A DNA stretch of 64,000 nucleotides. Origin: Salinisphaera sp040361255 (GTDB lineage: Bacteria; Pseudomonadota; Gammaproteobacteria; Nevskiales; Salinisphaeraceae). Shown one piece after another: positions 16,541-24,852 of the stretch. Both the position numbers and the translations under genes were made by a program. The notes beneath the pieces are model-generated. The model worked only from the letters and a program-made list of their open reading frames with translations, did not search any database and was not told where the DNA came from. The DNA is taken from positions 62,001 to 126,000 of the forward strand of contig NZ_APNG01000011.1 in NCBI RefSeq assembly GCF_040361255.1, in the 5' to 3' direction. Every line of letters starts with the position of its first letter. Position 1 is the first letter of the stretch.

Positions 16541-18442
16541 ATGATTCTGCAACTGCGCAACCTGCGTCTGGCCTACGGCACCCATCCGCTGCTCGACGAC
16601 GCCGAACTCAGCATCGACCGCGGCGAGCGCGTCGCCCTGGTCGGGCGTAACGGCACCGGCAAATCCACCCTCATGCGCATCGTGTCGCGCGAGATCGAGC
16701 CGGACGAGGTCATCCGCGAACAAAAGCCGGATCTGCGTATCGCGCGCCTCGAACAGGAGGTGCCGGCGGGTACGTCCGGCGCAGTATTCGATGTGGTGGC
16801 CGGCGGACTCGGCGACGTCGGCGCGGCCCTGGCGCGTTTTCACGAACTCACCGCCCGGTTGTCGGCCGGCGAGGACGTGATGGATGCCTTTTCCAAGGCC
16901 CAGGCCCGGGTCGAAGCCATGGACGGCTGGACGCTCGCGCCCCAGGTCGAATCCACCCTGTCGCGTTTGAACCTGGACGCCGACTGGCAGTTCGAAGCCC
17001 TGTCGGGCGGGCAGAAACGCCGCGTGCTGCTGGCCCGCGCGCTGGTGCAGGAACCCGACCTGCTGCTGCTCGACGAGCCCACCAACCATCTGGATATCGC
17101 GGCCATCGCCCAGCTCGAGGAAATGCTGCTGGCCTGGAACGGCGCCTTGCTGTTCATCACCCATGACCGCGCCTTCCTGAAGAATCTGGCCACTCGCATC
17201 ATCGATCTGGATCGCGGCAAGCTCACCTCCTGGCCCGGCAACTACGATGCCTTCATCGAGGGCAAGGAAAAGATGCTGGCCGACGAGGAAAAGGCCAACG
17301 CCCTGTTCGACAAGCGCCTGGCCCAGGAAGAAGTCTGGATTCGCCAGGGCATCAAGGCCCGGCGCACCCGTAACGAAGGCCGTGTACGCGCACTCAAGGC
17401 CATGCGCGCCGAGCGCGCCGAACGGCGCGAACGCGGCGGCACCGCCAATATCGTCACCCAGGACGCCGCGCGTTCCGGCAAGCATGTGATCGTGGCCGAA
17501 AACCTGGCCTACACCTGGCGCGACGGCGATAGCGAAAAGCCGATCGTCAACAATCTGTCGACCGTGATCCAGCGCGGCGACAAGGTCGGCATCATCGGCC
17601 CCAACGGCTGTGGCAAGACCACGCTGATCAATCTGCTGCTCGGACGGATCGAGCCCGATGCCGGCACCATCAAGCTCGGCACCAATCTCGATATCGCCCA
17701 TTTCGACCAGCACCGCGCCGCGCTCGACGACTCCATCAGCGTGCTCGATAACGTCGCCCAAGGCCGCTCCTCGATCACCATCAACGGCCAGGACCGGCAC
17801 GTGATGAGTTATCTGCAGGACTTTCTGTTCTCGCCCAAGCGCGCCCGCAGCCCCACGCACGTGCTCTCCGGCGGCGAACGCAACCGTCTGCTGCTGGCCA
17901 AGCTGTTCACCCGCCCGGCCAATCTGCTGATCATGGACGAGCCCACCAACGATCTCGACGTGGAGACCCTGGAACTGCTCGAGGAACGGCTGATGAGCTA
18001 CGAGGGCACGCTGCTGCTCGTGTCGCATGACCGTGCCTTTCTCGACAACGTGGTCACCAGCAGTCTCGTGTTCGAAGGCAACGGCGCGGTCAACGACTAT
18101 GTCGGCGGCTATACCGACTGGCTGCGCCAGCGCCCGCGCAAGGCCGAACCCGCGCCCGCTGCGACCAAAAAACCGCAAGCCTCCGCGCCGCCGGCAGCGC
18201 CCAAGCCCAAACCGACCAATCCGCTGAGCAGCGCCGAACGCAAGGAACTGCGCGCCCTGCCGGACACAATCGAAAAGCTGGAAACGAAGATCGAAGGCTT
18301 CGAAACCGAGTTCGGCCAGCCCGGTTTCTACGACCGGCCGGCCGACGAAATCAAACGCAAGACCGAGGCGCTGGGCAAGGCCCAGAGCGACCTCGAGAAC
18401 GCGTTGGAGCGATGGGAGGCTTTGGAGGCGCGCCAGGGTTAA
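16541..18442 (+). CDS. uup: ABC-F ATPase Uup
   Basis: Soluble tandem ABC protein, 633 aa. The first ATPase domain has Walker A GRNGTGKST, signature LSGGQKRR and DEPTNHLD. The second has GPNGCGKTT, LSGGERNR and DEPTNDLD. The linker between them (about residues 240-310) is charged and helical, as in ABC-F factors. The C-terminal extension begins with a Pro/Ala/Lys-rich spacer (about residues 540-570) and ends in a coiled-coil (ELRALPDTIEKLETKIEGFE), which identifies Uup and not EttA. Uup affects transposon excision and ribosome function. I start at the ATG at 16541, where similarity begins. It is flanked on both sides by related repeat arrays in opposite orientation. Confidence 0.9.
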   Translation: MILQLRNLRLAYGTHPLLDDAELSIDRGERVALVGRNGTGKSTLMRIVSREIEPDEVIREQKPDLRIARLEQEVPAGTSGAVFDVVAGGLGDVGAALARFHELTARLSAGEDVMDAFSKAQARVEAMDGWTLAPQVESTLSRLNLDADWQFEALSGGQKRRVLLARALVQEPDLLLLDEPTNHLDIAAIAQLEEMLLAWNGALLFITHDRAFLKNLATRIIDLDRGKLTSWPGNYDAFIEGKEKMLADEEKANALFDKRLAQEEVWIRQGIKARRTRNEGRVRALKAMRAERAERRERGGTANIVTQDAARSGKHVIVAENLAYTWRDGDSEKPIVNNLSTVIQRGDKVGIIGPNGCGKTTLINLLLGRIEPDAGTIKLGTNLDIAHFDQHRAALDDSISVLDNVAQGRSSITINGQDRHVMSYLQDFLFSPKRARSPTHVLSGGERNRLLLAKLFTRPANLLIMDEPTNDLDVETLELLEERLMSYEGTLLLVSHDRAFLDNVVTSSLVFEGNGAVNDYVGGYTDWLRQRPRKAEPAPAATKKPQASAPPAAPKPKPTNPLSSAERKELRALPDTIEKLETKIEGFETEFGQPGFYDRPADEIKRKTEALGKAQSDLENALERWEALEARQG

Positions 18443-18479
18443 TGGCCGCGGCCATTGCCCGCGCGAGTTGTTTCAACCG

Positions 18480-19260
18480 TGTTGGCTTCGTTCCTCAAGA
18501 GGAACCGCAGATTACGCAGATGAAGAAGCGCGTGGCGCAGGCGCCAGACGAATCGGACGACCGCGGCTTCTTGTCTTTGATCTGCGTGATCTGCGTCGAT
18601 CTGCGGACCTTTGCTTGCCGCTAATCTCACCGACGCCGCGGCTCAAATGAAGCCGGTTGCCCACTACGACTAAATCAATACATCTGCGTAATCGGCGTAA
18701 TCTGCGGATAAATGTCTTCTTGGTGAGGGATGAAACGCAGCTGCTGCAGTCAGGCAAGCAGGTTGTCCGCAAATGAACGCGAAGACACGCGAATAAGACA
18801 AACAAAGGATCGCTCGAAGGCCGGTTGATCTGAAGTGCACGCACCGACCTGGTACAGGCAGTCCGCAGATGCAGCACGATGTATCCGGAGCTCGGTAAGC
18901 GACCTTGTGGTGGCTTCGTTCCTCAAGCCGAACCGCAGATTACGCCGATTACGCAGATGAAGAAGCGCGTGGCACAGGCGCCAGACGAATCGGACGACCG
19001 CGGCTTCTTGTCTTTGATCTGCGTCGATCTGCGGACCTTTGCTTGCCGCTAATCTCACCAACGCCGCGGCTCAAATGAAGCCGGTTGCCCACTACGGCCA
19101 AATCAATGCATCTGCGTAATCGGCGTAATCTGCGGATAAATGTTTTCTCGGTGATGGATGGAACGGAGCAGGCTGTTCTCAAGCGGGCAGCTTGTCCGCG
19201 AATGAACGCCAAGACACGCGAATAAGACGAAAGATAGATCGCTCGATGGCCGGTCGCTGT
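18480..19260 (-). repeat. right array of 428-bp composite repeat units, inverted relative to the left array
   Basis: Two tandem units between uup and yceI, the reverse complement of the left array. Matching points are 428 bp apart (Y elements at 18503 and 18931; facing elements at 18681 and 19109; X blocks at 18731-18810 and 19150-19240). The units differ by whole 9-nt modules: the first lacks one CGCCGATTA-type module near its start but has an extra CTGCGTGAT module later, so the overall period is kept. A fragment of block X recurs at about 19350-19368. No coding sequence is credible here. Confidence 0.8.
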
Positions 19261-19419
19261 GCTGTTCGCGCCGCATGCTGACCTTTGTACATAATCAAGA
19301 TCGGGGACGAATAAGACGGGCGTGGTGGCCGAGTCGCGACCCTTTAATTGGCACGCCTAGCATTCATTTGCGGACTTTTTTTGAAGCAACGAAGCCTCGC
19401 GATCACCGACACGCCTGCG

Positions 19420-19453
19420 ATCAGCCGGTGACGCGTTCGAGCCACCGGCTGAT
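19420..19453 (-). terminator. hairpin after yceI
   Basis: Perfect 10-bp arms (ATCAGCCGGT / ACCGGCTGAT) around a 14-nt loop, starting 12 bp beyond the yceI stop. No T run follows, so it may stabilise the mRNA end and not terminate. ACGCGTT at 19431 and AACGCGT at 19454 can also pair with each other as an alternative. Confidence 0.4.
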
Positions 19454-19464
19454 AACGCGTTGGT

Positions 19465-20058
19465 CTAGCCTTGGTCGTTGGGCCGGTTGGCTTCGGCTTC
19501 GATCTGGATTTCGACTTCGTCGGCCACCAGCGGGATAAAGGCGTCCATGTCGAAATCGCTGCGCTTGATCTCGGTTTCGGCCGAGAAGCCGCAGGTGTAT
19601 TTCTTCTCGTCCATGGGGTTGGTCTTGCACACGATATCGTCGACATCGAGCGTGACGGGCTTGGTGGTGCCGTGCATCGTGAGCTCGCCTTCCACGGTGG
19701 CTTCGTCATCGCCGTCGAAGGTCACGCTCGTGGACTTGAAGCGCATTTCGGGATATTTCTCGACCTCGAAGAAACCTTCGGTTTCACGCAGATGTTCGTC
19801 GCGCTTGTCGTGGCCGGTATCCACGCTGGCCGGATCGAGGGTCACCTCAACCCGACTGGTATCGCCGTCGCGATCCATGACGATTTCGCCGCCGGTGACA
19901 TCGATACGCCCGTGCATGGTGGACAGGCCCATATGGCCGATCTCGAAGTTGCCATAGGTATGCGAGGGATCGATCGTATAGGTTTCGGCTGCGTTCGCAC
20001 TGAGGGCGGTGGCAGCGAGCAGCCCGCTCGTGGCCAGCCCAATGAAGATTTTATTCAT
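19465..20058 (-). CDS. YceI family periplasmic protein
   Basis: 197-aa exported protein with a clear signal peptide (MNKIFIGLATSGLLAATALSANA, cleavage after ANA). The mature part is the YceI lipocalin-like barrel: ETYTIDPSHTYGNFEIGHMGLS, DPASVDTGHDKRDEHLR, FFEVEKYPEMRFKSTSV, GELTMHGTTKPVTLDV and KRSDFDMDAF. Family members bind polyisoprenoid lipids such as ubiquinone-8 in the periplasm. AAGGAAG lies about 9 nt before the ATG and fixes the start. It stands alone between the repeat array and an exoD-like gene; its own promoter should be in the 128-bp gap upstream. Regulation is not evident. Confidence 0.9.
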   Translation of the reverse strand: MNKIFIGLATSGLLAATALSANAAETYTIDPSHTYGNFEIGHMGLSTMHGRIDVTGGEIVMDRDGDTSRVEVTLDPASVDTGHDKRDEHLRETEGFFEVEKYPEMRFKSTSVTFDGDDEATVEGELTMHGTTKPVTLDVDDIVCKTNPMDEKKYTCGFSAETEIKRSDFDMDAFIPLVADEVEIQIEAEANRPNDQG

Positions 20059-20186
20059 ACGATTCACTTCCTTGCGAGGATAGGGTTTGATTGTCGAATC
20101 CGAGTCTAGCGGATTTCGAATAAACACTGGCCGCACGATCATCCGTCGGATCGATGGGCCGCGCCAGCGCGCTTGCCGGTGACGGC

Positions 20187-20789
20187 CTAGCTAAGCACGG
20201 TATAGACGAAATAGCCGGCCAACCCGGCCGGTACCAGACCCGCCAGCACCCAGAATCCATCGCGTCCGGTCAGCCCTAGCCCCATGAGCGCAATCCCGAG
20301 TGCGGGCGCGGCGGCAGCGAACGGCAGAATTTCCAGTGGCACCATACACAGGCCAAGGGCGACACAGGCCAGGCCGATCAGCCGGGTGCTCGCGCCTTGT
20401 ACGAGCACGGTCAGACGCGGACGCACGAGCCGATCGATACGGCGTGTCCACGGTATGAGCCGACGCGAAACCTGACGATAGCGATGCCGCTCGATCGCCA
20501 GGCGGCGCAGACGTTTGGGCAGCCAGGGATGGGCCTTGCCGAAGATCAGCTGGGTGGAGACCAGCGCAATGGAAATACCGCAGACGCTCGGAATGCCGGG
20601 CACCGCGCCCGTGGGCAACGCCGCGATGAGCGCCAGGATGAGCACAAGCGGGCCGTAGCCACGCTCGCCGATGACTTCCAGCACTTCGCCAATCGACAGC
20701 TGATCGTCCGAACCATGACTGTCGGCCTGGCCTTGGGCGCTGGAATCCAGCGATTCCAGGAGTCCGGTCAGGGTGGTCTGTTCGCCCAT
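20187..20789 (-). CDS. ExoD-like (exopolysaccharide synthesis) membrane protein
   Basis: 200-aa inner-membrane protein of the ExoD family. The family core is visible: LSIGEVLEVIGERGYGPLVLIL, ALPTGAVPGIPSVCGISIALVSTQLIFGK, HPWLPKRLRRLAI and two C-terminal hydrophobic pairs (LIGLACVALGLCMVPLEILPFAAAAPALGIALMGL split by short loops). ExoD was named for exopolysaccharide defects in rhizobia; its activity is not known. The N-terminal 30 residues are hydrophilic. It is divergent from an aldo/keto reductase gene across 119 bp. No operon partner on its strand is close: yceI follows 128 bp downstream. Confidence 0.82.
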   Translation of the reverse strand: MGEQTTLTGLLESLDSSAQGQADSHGSDDQLSIGEVLEVIGERGYGPLVLILALIAALPTGAVPGIPSVCGISIALVSTQLIFGKAHPWLPKRLRRLAIERHRYRQVSRRLIPWTRRIDRLVRPRLTVLVQGASTRLIGLACVALGLCMVPLEILPFAAAAPALGIALMGLGLTGRDGFWVLAGLVPAGLAGYFVYTVLS

Positions 20790-20908
20790 CGGGGCTTGTC
20801 TCTGCGTGAGTTCGAATGCGCGTCAGATTAGCACGGTCGCGCCCGGTTCCCGAGCGACGCTGCCTGCTTTATTGTATGTGGCATCGATTTTTCAAAAGCG
20901 TATACGCC

Positions 20909-21892
20909 ATGCAGTACAAACGTCTTGGCAGCACCGGCACGAAAGTCTCGCCCCTGTGTCTGGGCACCATGACTTACGGCACGCCCGAATGGCGGGAATG
21001 GGTGCTCGACGAACAGGCCAGCCGGCCGTTTCTCAAGCAGGCGCTGGATGCCGGCATCAATTTCTTCGATACCGCGGATATGTATTCGCTGGGCGCTTCC
21101 GAGCGGGTGGTCGGCAAGGCGTTGACCGACTACGCCCGGCGCGATGAGTTCGTGCTCGCCACCAAGGTGTACATGCCCATGGGCGACGGCCCGAACGACC
21201 GCGGCCTGTCGCGCAAGCACATCATGAGTGCGATCGACGGCTCACTCGAACGCCTGGGCACCGATCATGTCGACCTCTATCAGATCCATCGCTGGGATTA
21301 CGACACGCCGATCGAGGAAACGATGGAAGCGCTGCACGACGTGGTCAAGGCCGGCAAGGCCCGCTATATCGGCGCATCGTCCATGTATGCCTGGCAATTC
21401 GCCAAGGCCCAGCAGGTGGCCGAGCGCCATGGCTGGACGCCGTTCGTGACCATGCAGCCGATGTACAACCTGGTCTATCGCGAAGAAGAGCGCGAAATGT
21501 TGCCGCTATGCGCCGATCAGGGCGTGGGCGTGATTCCGTGGAGCCCGCTGGCGCGCGGCGTGCTGGCCGGCAAGACGACCCAGGGCGAAGGCGGCGAATC
21601 CACGCGGGCGAAAACCGACGAAAACACGCGCAAGTGGCATCTCGGCGGCGAAATCGACGCCCCGGTGATCGCCGCGCTACGCGAAGTCGCCGAAGCCCGC
21701 GATGTGTCGATGGCCCAGATCGCGCTGGCCTGGGTGGCGTCCAATCCGGTGATTACCGCGCCGATCGTGGGGGCCAGCAAGTCCCATCATCTCGATCAGG
21801 CGGTCCAGGCAATCGATATCGAGCTCAGCGCCGACGAGAAGCAAAAGCTGGAAGCGCCCTACCTACCCCACCCCATCGCGGGCCATAACTGA
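20909..21892 (+). CDS. aldo/keto reductase
   Basis: NADPH-dependent (beta/alpha)8 reductase, 327 aa, starting MQYKRLGSTGTKVSPLCLGTMTYG. Catalytic tetrad residues are visible: Asp and Tyr in INFFDTADMYSLGASE, Lys in VLATKVY, and His in DLYQIHRWD. The C-terminal cofactor loop is VITAPIVGASKSHHL. It belongs to the YajO/Tas-like branch that acts on small aldehydes and sugars. A second, different member of the same superfamily lies at 59396. The gene appears monocistronic: a perfect GC-rich palindromic terminator follows 20 bp after the stop, and exoD diverges upstream. Confidence 0.9.
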   Translation: MQYKRLGSTGTKVSPLCLGTMTYGTPEWREWVLDEQASRPFLKQALDAGINFFDTADMYSLGASERVVGKALTDYARRDEFVLATKVYMPMGDGPNDRGLSRKHIMSAIDGSLERLGTDHVDLYQIHRWDYDTPIEETMEALHDVVKAGKARYIGASSMYAWQFAKAQQVAERHGWTPFVTMQPMYNLVYREEEREMLPLCADQGVGVIPWSPLARGVLAGKTTQGEGGESTRAKTDENTRKWHLGGEIDAPVIAALREVAEARDVSMAQIALAWVASNPVITAPIVGASKSHHLDQAVQAIDIELSADEKQKLEAPYLPHPIAGHN

Positions 21893-21911
21893 TCGGCCGC
21901 GTTGTCGCCAT

Positions 21912-21939
21912 AAGGCCGGGCGCGGCCGCGCCCGGCCTT
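21912..21939. terminator. bidirectional terminator
   Basis: A fully self-complementary 28-nt sequence (AAGGCCGGGCGCGG and its complement), ending TTT on the plus strand, sits between the convergent aldo/keto reductase and mltB genes. Confidence 0.7.
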
Positions 21940-21944
21940 TGCGG

Positions 21945-23267
21945 TCAGCCGGCGGCGCTACGAATCCGGCGCAGCAGTTCGTGGGTCGGGTAGCCGTCGG
22001 CGGTCAGCCCCTGCGAACGCTGAAATGCGCGCAGCCCGGCACGGGTATTCGGGCCTATGATGCCGTCCGGCGTGCCGGTGCCATAGCCAAGCTTGTTGAG
22101 CAGGCGTTGCATATCCTTGATTTCGGTACGCGACAGGCTCGCCAGCGTACGCGGCCAGTCACCATAGACGCCGGGCGCGCCAGCCAGCCGGTCGGATAGC
22201 AGACCGACCGCCAATGCATAGCTGGTGGCATTGTTGTAGCGCAGGATGGTGCGGAAATTCGGCCCCACCATGAACGCAGGCCCATGCGCGCCAGCCGGGG
22301 CGATGATGGCCGCCGCGGTGAACGACGGGAGCCCGCGGCTGTCGACCGCGCGCACGCCCACGGCCTGCCACTGGGCGGTGCTGCGCCGCGTATCGAGCTC
22401 GGCCTGACCGTAGTCGAAGTTCGGCGGCAAGACGACTTCACGGCCCCAGGTCTGGCCGCGCTGCCAGCCATTCTTTTGCAGATAGTTGGCCGTCGAACCC
22501 ATCACATCGGCGATGCTGCCCCAGATATCGCGACGGCCGTCGCCATCCTCATCCACGGCGTAGGCCAGAAAGCTGGTGGGAATGAACTGGGTATGACCCA
22601 TGGCACCCGCCCAGGAGCCGCGCATGCGCTCGCGATCGATATCGCCGTTGGCCAGAATCTCCAGCGCGGCATAGAGCTGCTCTTCGGCAAAACCCGTGCG
22701 CCGACCGTCGTAGCCGAGCGTGGCCAGGGCGTCGATGGTTTCGTAGTTGCCGAAGTTGCGGCCGTAATTGCTTTCCACGCCCCAGATCGCGCCGATGATC
22801 GTCGCCGGCACACCATAGCGATTCTCGGCCTCGCGGGCCTCGGCCGAATAGGTCGCCAACTGCTCGCGGCCCTGGCGAATCCGCGCGTCGGACACCGCGC
22901 TGTCGAGATAATCCCAGATGGCGCGCGAAAATTCGGGCTGGCGCCGATCGAGTTCGACGATACGGGGTACGAATTCGGCCCCGTCGAAAGCTTCGTCGAG
23001 CGTGCCCGCCGATACGCCGCGTGCGGCGGCGCGACGGCGGAAATCCGCAACCCAGCGCTGAAAACCCACGGCGTCACGGGCCGGCGCGGCCGGCGGCTGC
23101 GGCGTACTAGCCGGCGGTGCGGACATGCGCATATCCGCGGCCACGTCGGGGCTGGCATCCGATGAGCGCGCCGTTTCGACCGACTGCGAGGCACAGGCTG
23201 CCAGCGTGAGCATCCCCAAGGGCAACAACAGATCACGCCATCTGCCAGTCACGCATCGCATCCGCAT
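21945..23267 (-). CDS. MltB-type lytic murein transglycosylase lipoprotein
   Basis: About 440 aa. The N terminus has a lipobox (LTLAACAS), so it is probably anchored to the outer membrane. A Pro/Ala-rich linker leads to the SLT_2 lytic transglycosylase domain: FQRWVADFRRRA, PRIVELDRRQPEF, the catalytic Glu in IIGAIWGVESNYGRNFG, MGHTQFIPTSFLAYAVDEDGDGRRDIW and NFRTILRYNNATSYALAVG. A C-terminal peptidoglycan-binding domain (about residues 380-438: DMQRLLNKLGYGTGTPDGIIGPNT) completes it. The enzyme cleaves glycan strands with 1,6-anhydro product formation. The ATG at 23267 is chosen because AAAGGA lies 9 nt upstream. Confidence 0.92.
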   Translation of the reverse strand: MRMRCVTGRWRDLLLPLGMLTLAACASQSVETARSSDASPDVAADMRMSAPPASTPQPPAAPARDAVGFQRWVADFRRRAAARGVSAGTLDEAFDGAEFVPRIVELDRRQPEFSRAIWDYLDSAVSDARIRQGREQLATYSAEAREAENRYGVPATIIGAIWGVESNYGRNFGNYETIDALATLGYDGRRTGFAEEQLYAALEILANGDIDRERMRGSWAGAMGHTQFIPTSFLAYAVDEDGDGRRDIWGSIADVMGSTANYLQKNGWQRGQTWGREVVLPPNFDYGQAELDTRRSTAQWQAVGVRAVDSRGLPSFTAAAIIAPAGAHGPAFMVGPNFRTILRYNNATSYALAVGLLSDRLAGAPGVYGDWPRTLASLSRTEIKDMQRLLNKLGYGTGTPDGIIGPNTRAGLRAFQRSQGLTADGYPTHELLRRIRSAAG

Positions 23268-23306
23268 AACGATCAATCCTTTGCCGAAAAACGCCTGAAA
23301 GAGGGC

Positions 23307-24500
23307 CTAGACTACCTCGCCCGCGGCCTGCGCACAGGCCCAGGCCCACTGAAAGTTGTGACCGCCGAGATGGCCGGTCACATCCACTACTTCGCCAATA
23401 AAATACAGCCCGTCCACGTCCTTTGCCGCGAGCGTTGCCGAGGACAATGCATGCGTGTCGACGCCGCCAAGGGTGACCTCGGCGGTGCGATAGCCTTCCG
23501 TGGCGGCCGGGCTGAACGGCCAGGCCGAGAGCTGGTCGATCAACACGGGCGTGGTGGTGGCATCCAGCTGCTTGAGCCGTTTGTTACCTGGCGCACAGCG
23601 TTCGGCCAGCCAATTCGCCAGCCGGCGCGGCAAGCGGGTGGCCAGGGCGCTGGCCAGACGAGCATTCGGCCGTGCTGCACGCTCGTTTTCAAGCCAGTCG
23701 CCGACATCCGTACCTGCAAACCAGTCGATGACGATCGTGTCCCCCGGCTGCCAGTACGAGGAAATCTGCAGCATGGCCGGGCCACTCAGGCCGCGATGGG
23801 TGAACAACAGGCCGGCGTCGAAGAGGCCATCGTTGCAGGTGGCCTCGACCTGGGTCGCGATGCCGGAGAGTTCGGCGAAGGCTGCACGTGCCGAAGCATC
23901 GACGGTAAACGGCACCAGGCCGGCCCGCGTCGCGCGCACGGGCAGGCCGAAATCGCGGGCGATCCGATAACCGATACCACTGGCCCCCATCTTGGGAATC
24001 GACAGCCCGCCGGTGGCCACCACCACGCTTTCGCCGTGCAGCGGGCCCGCAGGCGTATCCACGATGAAGCCGCCCTGCGCGTCGCGGCGCACCTGTTCGA
24101 TCGGCGTATTCACGCGAATATCCACGCCCGCGGCAGCACATTCGTCGAGCAGCATGGCCACGATCTGCTTGGACGACTCGTTGCAGAACAGCTGTCCGCG
24201 TTCCTTTTCGTGGTAGGCGATGCCATGGGCTTCGACCAGCGCGACGAAATCGGCCGGGGTGTAGCGTGCCAGTGCCGACTTGCAGAAATGCGGGTTGGCC
24301 GAAAGAAAATTCTCTGGCGTGGAATACAGATTGGTGAAGTTGCAGCGCCCACCGCCGGACATGAGGATCTTCTTGCCGCAGCGCTTGCTGCCCTCGACCA
24401 CGGTTACGTGACGACCGCGCGCGCCGGCCACCGCCGCGCACATCAGCCCGGCCGCGCCGCCGCCGAGCACGATTACATCTGTCGATCGATTGTCATTCAT
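23307..24500 (-). CDS. HI0933/BaiN-family NAD(P)/FAD-dependent oxidoreductase
   Basis: 397-aa flavoprotein of the HI0933 (YhiN/BaiN-like) family with unproven substrate. The N-terminal dinucleotide fold is VIVLGGGAAGLMCAAVAGARG, followed by the family signature KKILMSGGGRCNFTN. Later blocks are VVATGGLSIPKMGASGIGYRIARDFGL, LLFTHRGLSGPAMLQIS and the C-terminal FAD loop DGLYFIGEVVDVTGHLGG.NFQWAW. All expected blocks are present and the length is normal. It is co-directional with mltB, 39 bp upstream of it, so the two may be co-transcribed. Its promoter should lie in the 352-bp gap that separates it from the divergent lipoprotein operon. Confidence 0.9.
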   Translation of the reverse strand: MNDNRSTDVIVLGGGAAGLMCAAVAGARGRHVTVVEGSKRCGKKILMSGGGRCNFTNLYSTPENFLSANPHFCKSALARYTPADFVALVEAHGIAYHEKERGQLFCNESSKQIVAMLLDECAAAGVDIRVNTPIEQVRRDAQGGFIVDTPAGPLHGESVVVATGGLSIPKMGASGIGYRIARDFGLPVRATRAGLVPFTVDASARAAFAELSGIATQVEATCNDGLFDAGLLFTHRGLSGPAMLQISSYWQPGDTIVIDWFAGTDVGDWLENERAARPNARLASALATRLPRRLANWLAERCAPGNKRLKQLDATTTPVLIDQLSAWPFSPAATEGYRTAEVTLGGVDTHALSSATLAAKDVDGLYFIGEVVDVTGHLGGHNFQWAWACAQAAGEVV

Positions 24501-24649
24501 GAGCTATGTCGCTAGCGCGCCCGAGCCGTGTGCAGACGACGGCCGAACCCGTATGAAGCCGGGCTTTGCAGCGCGCGATTGTCGCATGGGCAAGCGCTTG
24601 CCCGAAGCGTGGCCAGCCCTGCTGTGCGCTGTGTATGGTCCACGAAAAC

Positions 24650-24678
24650 TTGGTTTCGGCGGGCGTAAAAGATATATT
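24650..24678 (+). promoter_or_regulatory. sigma-70-like promoter for the TRAP-like operon
   Basis: TTGGTT and TATATT are separated by exactly 17 bp. The rest of the 352-bp gap (24501-24852) shows no gene; transcription from here would give a leader of about 165 nt before the GTAGGAGG ribosome site at about 24835-24842. Confidence 0.5.
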
Positions 24679-24852
24679 TCCCGAACTGCCCGTGGCGCTG
24701 GGGGCAACGATGTCGGATATTGATCACTGTCGGCAACGGCATTCGCCGCCCGGCCGCGATACGTGCGCGGTACGAACAACAACAAGGCTGGCCGGCGTCA
24801 TGTGGTGCGAGTACACAAGGATTACAACAATACGTAGGAGGACTTAACCGCC

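Noticed and set aside
16391..18178. 595-codon open frame on the minus strand across uup
   Set aside because: It mirrors the codon structure of uup in a GC-rich genome, has no family pattern, and uup is clearly the real gene. The same applies to long antisense frames over moeB, lqsS, prk and others.
15540..19260. CRISPR array
   Set aside because: Repeats are hundreds of bases long with internal 9-nt modules; there are no short regular repeats with unique spacers and no cas genes.
15540..19260. Composite transposon carrying uup
   Set aside because: Although the flanking arrays are inverted, no transposase, no insertion-sequence ends and no target duplication are visible.
19420..19460. H-type pseudoknot after yceI
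   Set aside because: Two interlocked complementary pairs exist, but the connecting loops (0 and 1 nt) are too short to span the stems; ACGCGT is itself self-complementary, which explains the second pairing.
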